Positions 8,809 through 16,495 of a DNA stretch of 64,000 bases are shown here, piece by piece. The translations under genes were made by a program, and so were the position numbers. The stretch covers positions 1 through 64,000 of the forward strand of contig NZ_JAECVR010000013.1 in the NCBI RefSeq assembly GCF_016055185.1, written 5' to 3'. How positions within the stretch are numbered: the stretch's first letter is position 1; each line of letters starts with the position of its first letter. Origin of the DNA: Paenactinomyces guangxiensis (GTDB taxonomy: Bacteria > Bacillota > Bacilli > Thermoactinomycetales > Thermoactinomycetaceae). Below the pieces are notes generated by a model that made no database searches, was not told where the DNA came from, and saw only the letters and a list, made by a program, of their open reading frames with translations.

Positions 8809-8970
8809 GTAACAGGTTACTTTTGGCTGGACAGATTTGACTTAAGGTCGAGGCTGTCCTTTTTTAAAGAAGGGAGGGAACTGTTACGGGAGAGTGTAAA
8901 ACTCTTTGCCCGGATGGATACCCAACCATTGTGCCTGGTGAAGCAAATTGCAGCAGGCTGGGTAAATTTT
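8809..8970 (+). promoter_or_regulatory. Structured leader with internal terminator
   Basis: Shortly after the predicted promoter the leader contains a terminator-like hairpin: GGACAG (8829-8834) with CTGTCC (8854-8859), followed by TTTTTT. GTAACAG (8809-8815) can pair with CTGTTAC (8881-8887), enclosing that hairpin. Further stems follow: GAGT/ACTC inside CGGG/CCCG around 8888-8912, and ACCCA/TGGGT with GCCTG/CAGGC around 8920-8965, the last followed by a T-run. This looks like an attenuator or a structured RNA, but I could not match it to a known riboswitch class. Confidence 0.4.
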
Positions 8971-10178
8971 TAATTAGAGTTTTCTTTTCTGTAGCGGATC
9001 ATATGGGTAAATATTTTTGTCCATTCGCCATTCTGATTCTTTTAACATTTGTCGGTATCGGGATCTTTGGACTCGGCGAAGTTCATGCTGCTGGCGGCGG
9101 CTTTGATGTCCCACAGGTTGATGACCATTTCAACAAGGTCGAAAAAGGATCGGCACCGAAGAAAACGGAGCCGTTGAATCAGAATGTGGAGGAAGGGGAC
9201 GGGTTCTGGGATTGGATGAAGGAAGCAGTTTCCGGTGCCTGGGAGTGGACCAAGGAAGCTGCGGCCAGCTTTTGGGAATGGTTTGAAGGCGTCTTAGAGT
9301 TGCTCACATCCGTTGTGGTCGTGGTTGGCAGCTTCCTGAAGGGAATCGGGAAAGCTATTTTTGATGCCGTGGCAGGAATTTGGAACCTGATCACAAATCC
9401 CATTGACAGTGTGAAAAACGTCATTAATGCGATCATGAACCCCATCGATACGGCTAAGGCGATCTGGAAATCCATTTCCGAATCGTGGGTGCGTGATGTT
9501 GTGAATGGAGATGCCAAAAGCAGGGCTGAATGGTTCGGCTATGCGCTTGGGCAAATAGGGTTAGCCATTGTGGGTACCAAAGGTGCGGATAAAGTATCCA
9601 AAATCATTCGAGGTTCCAGGAGGAAAGTAAAAGAAGGAGAAGATATTGGAGACCAGAATAATAATGGAAGTGGGAAAGGAGATCATGACGGGAAGGTTGA
9701 TCATGCACCGGAAACAGTTAAAAATTTGGAAGATCAAATTAGATATGAGTCAAAGGAACATGGGCAATTCTTTGATAAGAACGGTAATCCCATTTCAGAC
9801 ATAGTTGTTGGCAATGAGAAGTCAATCAATCTTAAAAAATACAAAGATGTAGCTGAAGATGCTGTGTTTACCCATAATCATCCCACAAATGGTGTATTTA
9901 GCCTGCCCGACCTGCAAACCGCAGTGGGATTTAACATGGCAGAGATCAGGGCAGTAACCCCAAATGGAACCACCTATAGCATGAAGAGAGGGCCAGACGG
10001 ATGGAAGATCGATCCGTATCTGATTGAGACAAAATTTAAGGAAGCACAAAGAGAGCTTCGGAATGATCCCACAGCCCAGAAATTATTTAAAGAAGGCAAT
10101 CACGCAGCAGTATGGGATATGCTTTTCCAAAAAATCGCAAAAGAGTTGGGTGGAGAGTATCATGCGTATAGAAAGTAA
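8931..10178 (+). CDS. Secreted polymorphic toxin with JAB-type C-terminal domain
   Basis: This exported protein has a likely signal peptide ending VHA-AGG, then a Trp-rich amphipathic region (DWMKEAVSGAWEWTKE and similar), a helical segment with NPID repeats, a Gly/Asp-rich linker, and a C-terminal domain of about 130 residues. That domain carries HNHPTNGVFSLPD (about residues 315-327), a JAMM-like H-x-H...S-x-x-D metal-binding motif, with a candidate Glu in ESKEHGQFFD upstream. This is the layout of polymorphic toxins with a Tox-JAB-type peptidase tip. The start is uncertain: GTG 8931, or ATG 9003, which would put the signal peptide at the very N-terminus. Neither has a good ribosome binding site. 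The immunity candidate follows directly. Confidence 0.7.
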   Translation: MPGEANCSRLGKFLIRVFFSVADHMGKYFCPFAILILLTFVGIGIFGLGEVHAAGGGFDVPQVDDHFNKVEKGSAPKKTEPLNQNVEEGDGFWDWMKEAVSGAWEWTKEAAASFWEWFEGVLELLTSVVVVVGSFLKGIGKAIFDAVAGIWNLITNPIDSVKNVINAIMNPIDTAKAIWKSISESWVRDVVNGDAKSRAEWFGYALGQIGLAIVGTKGADKVSKIIRGSRRKVKEGEDIGDQNNNGSGKGDHDGKVDHAPETVKNLEDQIRYESKEHGQFFDKNGNPISDIVVGNEKSINLKKYKDVAEDAVFTHNHPTNGVFSLPDLQTAVGFNMAEIRAVTPNGTTYSMKRGPDGWKIDPYLIETKFKEAQRELRNDPTAQKLFKEGNHAAVWDMLFQKIAKELGGEYHAYRK

Positions 10179-10189
10179 AGGTGATGGAA

Positions 10190-10696
10190 TTGGATAAGAG
10201 GTTTCTATATAAAAAGCCGAATCCGATTGGTGTTTTAGATGACAGTGATGTGGAGAATGATGACCTGGCTTCCTGGTTTTTGGATGACTCCCGGGATGTG
10301 CTGAAAAACAAGTTTGAGCAGAGTCCAATAGATGAACTGGTCATAGAGTTAGCAGATATATTTAGAGAAGGAGATCCAAACTTTCAAACGTTAGCCTGGT
10401 TATTTGGTTCTAGTCATATCGAAGAAGACAATGAAGAAAAGATCATGATATGGCGTTTACATGAGATTGAACGGACAAATGAGGATATCATCAGAGTTGA
10501 AATGCATGTGGACCCTCAAAGCTTAATCCTTCGCAAACTTTATTTATATGTACAAATGTTTCCGCCTTTGCAACTCATAAAAAACAAATTAAATGATCTC
10601 GATCCGAACATAGCCTTTCAAGAAACAAGTGATGGCTTTGTAATTGTTGTAAGAGAGTGTGAGATCGCCATACTTAAAAATATTTCACAGACATGA
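10190..10696 (+). CDS. Probable cognate immunity protein of the JAB toxin
   Basis: This 168-residue acidic cytosolic protein with no signal peptide begins a few bases after the toxin stop. AAAGGTGA overlaps the toxin stop and gives better spacing to TTG 10190 than to ATG 10184, which is also in frame. The sequence includes DLASWFLDDSRDVLKN and ELADIFREGDPNFQTLAWLF. I do not recognise a named immunity family. The role is inferred from position, size and charge. Confidence 0.6.
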   Translation: MDKRFLYKKPNPIGVLDDSDVENDDLASWFLDDSRDVLKNKFEQSPIDELVIELADIFREGDPNFQTLAWLFGSSHIEEDNEEKIMIWRLHEIERTNEDIIRVEMHVDPQSLILRKLYLYVQMFPPLQLIKNKLNDLDPNIAFQETSDGFVIVVRECEIAILKNISQT

Positions 10697-10762
10697 AAAT
10701 GTCTCTTCTTTCGGCAAACCTCAGTTGTGTTAAAATGTCATTAAATGAAAAAATTGTAAAGT

Positions 10763-10801
10763 TACCACAATGCGGATCAGCCCGTATTGTGGTATTTTTT
10801 G
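10763..10801 (+). terminator. Terminator of the toxin-immunity operon
   Basis: TACCACAAT (10763-10771) pairs with ATTGTGGTA (10786-10794), with an inner GCGG/CCGT stem, followed by TTTTTT. Confidence 0.85.
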
Positions 10802-10823
10802 CTCTTTCCCCCTGTTATGCCTA

Positions 10824-11174
10824 TCAGTCAGAGTCTCTCACTCTGCTTATAATCGAATGCTTCAGATAATGATATTGTTGTTCATTTGTATCGGCAAAAG
10901 CTTCATCTCTGCTAGAAAGAATATCTTCATATTTAATTTCTTCCTTAAACTGAGAAGCAGTGAAATCGTACACCTGTCCATGTATTCGGTTATAAAAATG
11001 CCAGCCTTCCGGCAATGGTGTTTTCAGGATTTCACCCCCGAACAAGTCATTCACAACCAGAGCTGTAACACCACATTGCCCACGTGCAGGATTTTCCGGA
11101 GAATATTTTGTACTTGATTTTTCAGACCAGACATGACATAAAATTCTAAGTAATTTCTCATGTGTTAACAACAA
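10824..11174 (-). CDS. yunG: YunG-family conserved protein
   Basis: This small soluble protein matches the YunG family of B. subtilis, whose function is unknown. Diagnostic parts are WSEKSSTKYSPENPARGQCG, ALVVNDLFGGEILKTPLP, GWHFYNRIHGQVYDFT and the following SQF. A conserved Cys and His give it the look of a thiol enzyme or metal site, but this is untested. The frame reaches GTG 11183. GAGGTGA fits TTG 11174 better, giving 116 residues. It is monocistronic. Confidence 0.8.
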   Translation of the reverse strand: MLLTHEKLLRILCHVWSEKSSTKYSPENPARGQCGVTALVVNDLFGGEILKTPLPEGWHFYNRIHGQVYDFTASQFKEEIKYEDILSSRDEAFADTNEQQYHYLKHSIISRVRDSD

Positions 11175-11283
11175 CGGACTCACCTCAAAGAAGAAGAAAG
11201 TAAGGCTAAAGGGAAGGGAAATATTACAGTTATATTACGTTAATGTTACAGTCAAGCGCTACAGAAATCAATTTATATACGGC

Positions 11284-11323
11284 AGAAAAAAGAAGGATTC
11301 AGTCAAAGCAGCTGAACCCTTCT
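11284..11323 (-). terminator. Terminator of the golvesin-like gene
   Basis: AGAAGGATTCAG (11291-11302) pairs almost perfectly with CTGAACCCTTCT (11312-11323). On the minus strand the stem is followed by TTTTTTCT. Confidence 0.8.
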
Positions 11324-11401
11324 GCTAAATGTAGCTTTTCAAGTATATTTCAAGTGTTGTTCATGCTGATGGCCCGTTCAGGCTCCAAACAACCTGAGGA
11401 G

Positions 11402-12637
11402 CTATTGCCGGTTTAGGCTGAGATTTTTCCAGCCTTTCAGCAAGTGATCAGATGTGGAGAATTTGGATTGATCCACCCCTTGATTGATACGGATCTGGGT
11501 GGTCATGATGTGGTAGGCTTCTTTTCCGTTCGCATCTTTTCCTTCCAGCTTTAGCAATACACCTGTGTTTGTGTCTACCCACATTTTATAACTCTTCGCT
11601 TTTAGCTTTTTCGCCAGGTATGCATCATGGGTTCCTTCGACCACGGTTACATCCCGGTTCAACAGCTTCTCATGGCCTGTCACTTTATTGTTGGGATTGG
11701 ATAACCAGAAGGCATAGTGTTGAGGCAGGGTGACCTCATTGGCAGCATGTGCCTGGGCAGGGTCCTGGCGGGTCACATAAACTGAACGGCCCGCTTCATC
11801 TTTGTAGTAGCGCGGTCCGTTTGCGATATCCGGATCTGCGTAGGCAGCTTTGCTTTTCTGGTAAGCTCTTGTTTGATGGTTCAGTTCCAGGAGAGATTTT
11901 CCGTCTGATTTCATTTCTCTCACTGTTCCGTTTTTTCCGGTTACTTTGATAGAACTGCCCGGGGAAGTCCCTTCGGCAATCATGAACTCAACCTGCTCAT
12001 TCTGCTGGTTGTTCGTAAAGGCAATATGGAATGAGCCTTGAATGTCTTTATAGTAGTCAACGGCATTTAACATTTTTTTCTGGATCGCGGCTACTTTTGG
12101 ATCTTGATGATAAGCAAGGTCAACCGTTGGCTTTGACCCGGAATGGTTTTCAGATTGTGAAAGGCTTGAGGTGTCAACTCTTACCATATCTGCACCTGTT
12201 TTTGTTCTCCAGTTGGTAAACACCCAGACATCAGCACCGCTGCCGGTACCTACATAGCTCCAGCCAGCCGGGGCCGTATTCTGGTTAACCGATCTTTTTC
12301 CTGAATTACCTACATAATAATCAGCGGCGGGATTGGTAAAGTCCCAGTTATTGAGGTAAGCGTACCCGTTAAAAGTACCACTCCTGTTGAAGTTCCATCT
12401 ATAATAATTGTCTACATTTGTTGTGGAATGCAGGCGGTCATCGCCGTGTTGATCTCCGGACTGCCCGCTCCTGTATGCCCAGCTGCCAGATAAGGAGTTT
12501 GTGCAACTATACATATTCGGGTCTCTGTCATTATCGCAATAGTAGCTGGCTGCAAAAGCAGTCTGGATCCCCATCACTCCAAAAAGCAGGAAAGCAGACG
12601 CCAATCCGGCAGTGATTTTTTTAAAAAAGCTTTTCAT
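11402..12637 (-). CDS. Exported protein: golvesin-like plus LolA/MucB-like domains
   Basis: An exported protein of about 411 residues. It has a signal peptide (LASAFLLFGVMGIQTAFA-A), then an Asn/Tyr/Trp-rich module to about residue 155. This module resembles golvesin-type domains, with NYYRWNFNRSGTFNGYAYL, then VNQNTAPAGWSYVG and TGADMVRV. The rest resembles the LolA/MucB/RseB fold of outer-membrane lipoprotein-sorting and sigma-factor-sensing proteins, including KMWVDTNTGVLLKLEGKD. In Gram-positives such domains are found in cell-surface sensors. No sigma factor or anti-sigma gene lies next to it. GAGGAG precedes both TTG 12643 and ATG 12637, so the start is uncertain by two residues. Confidence 0.65.
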   Translation of the reverse strand: MKSFFKKITAGLASAFLLFGVMGIQTAFAASYYCDNDRDPNMYSCTNSLSGSWAYRSGQSGDQHGDDRLHSTTNVDNYYRWNFNRSGTFNGYAYLNNWDFTNPAADYYVGNSGKRSVNQNTAPAGWSYVGTGSGADVWVFTNWRTKTGADMVRVDTSSLSQSENHSGSKPTVDLAYHQDPKVAAIQKKMLNAVDYYKDIQGSFHIAFTNNQQNEQVEFMIAEGTSPGSSIKVTGKNGTVREMKSDGKSLLELNHQTRAYQKSKAAYADPDIANGPRYYKDEAGRSVYVTRQDPAQAHAANEVTLPQHYAFWLSNPNNKVTGHEKLLNRDVTVVEGTHDAYLAKKLKAKSYKMWVDTNTGVLLKLEGKDANGKEAYHIMTTQIRINQGVDQSKFSTSDHLLKGWKNLSLNRQ

Positions 12638-12643
12638 TTTCAA

Positions 12644-12972
12644 ACCATCTCCTCGATTAATGATTGACTTATTCCAAACTGATCCGTAAAGTTTCGCCTT
12701 TACCCGTTCAGCTGAATCACAACGAGGCCAAAAGGAAACAAGGAAAAGCTCTTTTCACGCCTGCTTTAATGTCTTTTTCCGGTTCAAACCATTTAGGCTA
12801 ACCCCCTCATCATGTGACCTACAATCAATTATAATACAAAAATTGGATAAAATGTTTTAAAAATTAATTAATATTCGATAAAGATATTTTGGTCGATTTT
12901 GAAATATCTCATACATATATAAAATGCCTGGCTGTGCCAGGTGGAAAAGAATATATTGCGGACTTTTTGTCT
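12644..12972. other. Intergenic region with terminator and AT-rich promoter
   Basis: On the minus strand TATAAT (12828-12833) lies in an AT-rich stretch and may drive the golvesin-like gene; a good -35 box is not obvious. At 12921-12941 CCTGGC/GCCAGG forms a short hairpin followed by ATTTT on the minus strand, suited to ending the rph transcript. No gene is visible. Confidence 0.5.
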
Positions 12973-15648
12973 CTATGCATGGGTGTGCTTATCATCCAAA
13001 ATTTGAACAAATCCCTGTGATCCGTCGACCCGGATATACTGGCCGTCTTTTATTTTTTTGGTTGCATCTTCGACACCGACAACCGCCGGGATTCCATACT
13101 CGCGGGCAACCACTGCTCCGTGGGTCATCAAACCTCCCACTTCCATCACCAGTGCTTTGGCGGGGTGAAAGAAAGGTGTCCATCCGGGGTCTGTAAAGGG
13201 GGCAATTAAGATATCTCCCGGTTTTAGGCTGGCTTTATCCGGATTTAAGACGACACGGGCATAACCTTCGGCTATACCTGCGGACACAGGTGTTCCGGGC
13301 AAGGAGCCTGCCGGAGCCTGAATATCGCGCCGCACACCCGTGATCACTTCCCCCTCACTTGTGATCACCCGGGGCGGGGTGAGCTTTTGATGCCATTCGT
13401 AATCTTTTTTACGCTGTTCAATCAGTTCGGGCACTGAGCCGGTAAAACGGTTTTCCATGATGGCTGCGATTTCGTTTAAGCCCAGATAAAACACATCTGT
13501 CTCATGCCGGAGTATTCCTTGCTTCACCAATTGGCGGGCTTCATCCAAAATGGCCTGTTTATAAAGGTCGAGGTGCCGAATCAAGGTAAATTTGTGGTGT
13601 TCGCGGATTCCCGTCACATCCCGGTATACCCGGATCAGGTGAGACATCCATCTTGCTTTTAACCGCCCGTTTCGCGTGTTGCGCAGCCGCCTGAGCAGGG
13701 TCTCACCCGCTTGTTGCGCCTCGCTGAAGCCTTGTTGAAATTTAAGCCGGTGTTCTCCCGGTTGCCCTGTTTGCAGATGGCTCAATATGGCGGGAACGAG
13801 CATTGTTGGTGATTCCCGCCAGCGTGGTTTGGTGATGTCGATCTCTCCGGGGCAGCGCATGCCGTATTTGTCTATAAACTGTTTAAATGCCGAAGCAAAA
13901 ACCTCTCCGTTTGCAACTTCACGTAATCCCTCATAAAAGGTTTGGTCCTCTGCCCGGGGCAGGTATGCTGTGACTTCCGGATATTTTCCGGCTATATCCG
14001 CCAGATCACCGAGAGCCAACCCCATCTCACTGGTGACATTTCCCGGCAGGGACCGGTTGAGTAACGGAATTTCCCGGTCATCTCCCAACCAGCGTATGGA
14101 TAAATGACGGATCATTTTCGTCGTGACGATCCCTGTGATGAGATAGGGGACAAAATGGGAGAATAGTTTTAGCATCTGGGAGCCCGCATTTTCCTGAATA
14201 CGGATGATGCGCTGTACTCCCGAAACATGAGCCAGTTCCTTTTTGCTTTCGGCAACCATCCTTTCCATTACCGTGTCACAGATTTGAATGGCTTTTGAAG
14301 TGTCGCGGAACAAAAGATTTCCGATGACCTTGATCAGAACAGGCGGCAAAATGCGAAGAACATTTCTGCGCAATTCCTTGCCGGGCCGGGCTTCTTTCTG
14401 TAACCGCCCCCGTTCAATCACCTGGGAGATGGCGTTGCTCATCAATTCATCCATATTGCCGAGAAGGTGGGGAATGATTTTTCGGCCCGGTTTTGTATAT
14501 AAAAGAGGGGTCAGGTCTATATATAACCGGCCTCCCGCTTCTGCCGCTATGCCGGTTTCGGCAGTCGGCTCCTTCTTGCCGAAGGGAAGAATGGTTCGCA
14601 TGATTGAGATCGCTAAGGGGCGCAATGCTTCGGTCATCATTTGCTGGTGACCGAAGGATAAGAAAACGTGTAACTTTTGGTCATCTGCTGTTTTTGGCAC
14701 CGGGTACAGTGAAGTAATGGGGCGGCTTTGCAGGATGAAACATTTTCCTTCCGCCAGGCACCACTCAATATCTTGTTCACATCCGTAATAGTCTTCTATT
14801 TTCTTTGCCAGCGCGGCTAACTCCAGAATTTTTTCATCGGGCAGTGCCTGTACGGTTTGCTTTTCCGGGGATAACTCACATGTTTGCGTGCCTCCCTCCG
14901 GCAGGGCATAGATAGCCTTTTTCTTGTCGGCAATCTGTTTTTTCGTTATATTTCCGGCGATCACCTGATAGAGATCTGCCGATACAATGCCGGAGACAAG
15001 CGCTTCGCCCAGTCCGAAGCCGGCATCGATGGAGACAGTTTCACGATGCCCGGTAACCGGATCTGCGGTAAACATAATTCCGGAAACTTCGGGAAATACC
15101 ATTTGCTGTACAACGACCGAAAGAAAAACTTTACGATGGCTAAACCCGTTTTTCATCCGGTAGGTGATGGCCCGATCCGTAAATAAGGAGGCCCAGCATT
15201 TTTGGACAGCTTGCAGAAGTTGCTCTTCCCCTTTTACGTTTAAATAGGTTTCCTGCTGACCTGCAAAAGAAGCGGTTGGCAAGTCTTCAGCAGTGGCGCT
15301 GGACCGGACGGCATAAGCGGAGTCAGTGCCCGTCTCCGCCCATGCCCGTAAAATAGCGGAACGGATATCTGATGGCATGGGTAAGGATTCCAGATGATCG
15401 CGGATCTGTTTGCCGGCTTCCCGGATTTGCTCCAGCTGATCAGGGTTCAACCGGTCAAGGCGCTCAAAAAACTCACCGATTTTACTGCTTGTTTCCACAA
15501 ATTTGCGATAAGCGGCGGTGGTAACGCAAAATCCTTGCGGGACAGGGAAACCGGCCCTGGTCAATTCGCTCAGATTGGCCCCTTTTCCCCCGACGGAAGG
15601 GAGGCTGGTTTTATCGATTTCCGGAAAGGTTAACACATAGGAACCCAT
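12973..15648 (-). CDS. rph: Rifampicin phosphotransferase / PEP-synthase-like
   Basis: This 891-residue enzyme has the three-part plan of Rph: an N-terminal ATP-grasp domain (SVGGKGANLSEL, then YAVRSSATAEDLPTASFAGQ near residue 115), a large middle domain that in Rph binds the antibiotic, and a C-terminal swivelling phosphohistidine domain with GGLMTHGAVVAREYGIPAV, where His carries the phosphate. Rph inactivates rifamycins by phosphorylation using ATP. Close paralogues are often annotated as PEP synthase, but the length and the TetR partner match B. subtilis YvkC, beside yvkB. ATG 15669 is in frame, but GAGGGTGA fits ATG 15648. It follows the regulator by about 30 bases. Activity on rifampicin is inferred. 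Confidence 0.82.
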   Translation of the reverse strand: MGSYVLTFPEIDKTSLPSVGGKGANLSELTRAGFPVPQGFCVTTAAYRKFVETSSKIGEFFERLDRLNPDQLEQIREAGKQIRDHLESLPMPSDIRSAILRAWAETGTDSAYAVRSSATAEDLPTASFAGQQETYLNVKGEEQLLQAVQKCWASLFTDRAITYRMKNGFSHRKVFLSVVVQQMVFPEVSGIMFTADPVTGHRETVSIDAGFGLGEALVSGIVSADLYQVIAGNITKKQIADKKKAIYALPEGGTQTCELSPEKQTVQALPDEKILELAALAKKIEDYYGCEQDIEWCLAEGKCFILQSRPITSLYPVPKTADDQKLHVFLSFGHQQMMTEALRPLAISIMRTILPFGKKEPTAETGIAAEAGGRLYIDLTPLLYTKPGRKIIPHLLGNMDELMSNAISQVIERGRLQKEARPGKELRRNVLRILPPVLIKVIGNLLFRDTSKAIQICDTVMERMVAESKKELAHVSGVQRIIRIQENAGSQMLKLFSHFVPYLITGIVTTKMIRHLSIRWLGDDREIPLLNRSLPGNVTSEMGLALGDLADIAGKYPEVTAYLPRAEDQTFYEGLREVANGEVFASAFKQFIDKYGMRCPGEIDITKPRWRESPTMLVPAILSHLQTGQPGEHRLKFQQGFSEAQQAGETLLRRLRNTRNGRLKARWMSHLIRVYRDVTGIREHHKFTLIRHLDLYKQAILDEARQLVKQGILRHETDVFYLGLNEIAAIMENRFTGSVPELIEQRKKDYEWHQKLTPPRVITSEGEVITGVRRDIQAPAGSLPGTPVSAGIAEGYARVVLNPDKASLKPGDILIAPFTDPGWTPFFHPAKALVMEVGGLMTHGAVVAREYGIPAVVGVEDATKKIKDGQYIRVDGSQGFVQILDDKHTHA

Positions 15649-15678
15649 CGGATTCACCCTCTTTTTCATTTAGTCGGG

Positions 15679-16284
15679 TCATGCATGAAATTGTTTTCTT
15701 CCTTTAGCCGTTAAATTTCCTTCAATGATCAGGGTGGAAATATGTTTAAATACATCATGAAATGTATAAGGCGTGTTTGCCAGGAATTCCGGATTTGCCA
15801 GGGTTTGAATCGCATTCATTAAAATTGCAATCACAAGTGTCTGATCCAGATCTTCACGAAAATAACCTTGTTTGACCCCTTTTTGAAACAAAGGAGCCAG
15901 TTTATTTAAAATCAGGTTTTTGCGATGCTCATCAAACTGGACATAAGCCTCAGGCATGGCCCTTTTCAGATCGTGAATGGCCGGGGTATCGATTTTCGCG
16001 ACCCGTTGGCTTACCGTAAACAGCAGTTGCTTAATTTGATCGATTAAATGAAGAGACGGATTTGCCAGGATTTCATCAAACTCTGCTTCAATTTTACGAA
16101 AAAAATGCTTAAGCACTTCATATAACAACGCTTCTTTGCTCGCGAAATATTTGTAGAAGGTGGATTTGCTTATTTTCAGCTCGGAAGCAAAGTCAGCGAT
16201 TGATACGTTTGAATAGCCCCTGGTGAAGATTTTGTTTGTTGCAAACTCAATAATTTTCCGTTGTGTTTTGTCCTTGATTTCCAT
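15679..16284 (-). CDS. TetR-family regulator of the rph operon
   Basis: This 201-residue TetR-type repressor has the N-terminal helix-turn-helix (IADFASELKISKSTFYKYF, about residues 28-46), followed by an all-helical ligand-binding domain. It is the first gene of a two-gene unit with rph and resembles the yvkB-yvkC arrangement of B. subtilis. An inverted repeat overlapping its predicted promoter suggests autorepression and induction by a ligand, perhaps a rifamycin-like compound. AAGGTAGTG precedes ATG 16284. Confidence 0.88.
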   Translation of the reverse strand: MEIKDKTQRKIIEFATNKIFTRGYSNVSIADFASELKISKSTFYKYFASKEALLYEVLKHFFRKIEAEFDEILANPSLHLIDQIKQLLFTVSQRVAKIDTPAIHDLKRAMPEAYVQFDEHRKNLILNKLAPLFQKGVKQGYFREDLDQTLVIAILMNAIQTLANPEFLANTPYTFHDVFKHISTLIIEGNLTAKGRKQFHA

Positions 16285-16314
16285 GGTTCACTACCTTTTT
16301 TGATTATTTTGTCC

Positions 16315-16359
16315 AGTACTATAGATACTTTTATAGTACTGCAGGTACTATTGCTTTTC
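16315..16359 (-). promoter_or_regulatory. Promoter and operator of tetR-rph
   Basis: AGTACTAT (16315-16322) and ATAGTACT (16333-16340) form a perfect inverted repeat with a 10-base spacer. A second overlapping palindrome, AGTAC-TGCAG-GTACT, spans 16336-16350. On the minus strand TTGAAA near 16353-16358 and TACTAT give a 17-base-spaced promoter that the repeats overlap. Confidence 0.6.
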
Positions 16360-16391
16360 AAGTTCCGAATCTTATGTGATTTGAAATGAAT

Positions 16392-16437
16392 AAAACAGCG
16401 GCCTTTTCCTGTATTTGCAGGGAAAGGCCGCTGTTTT
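16392..16437 (-). terminator. Terminator of gntP-gntK
   Basis: A 20-base stem (16392-16411 with 16418-16437, nearly perfect) has a 6-base loop. On the minus strand it ends in TTTTATT. Confidence 0.85.
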
Positions 16438-16495
16438 CCTAAAAACCTGTTTGGTTATCAATCAGTGCAGAGGACAGGAGTACACTCCCGTTATG

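Noticed and set aside
8809-8970. Known riboswitch (cyclic di-GMP, cobalamin, THF) in the toxin leader
   Set aside because: None of the conserved cores of those classes could be found; only generic stems are visible.
8770-8973. 67-codon plus-strand frame in the toxin leader
   Set aside because: It begins at a TTG with no ribosome binding site and runs through the terminator-like hairpin; treated as leader RNA instead.
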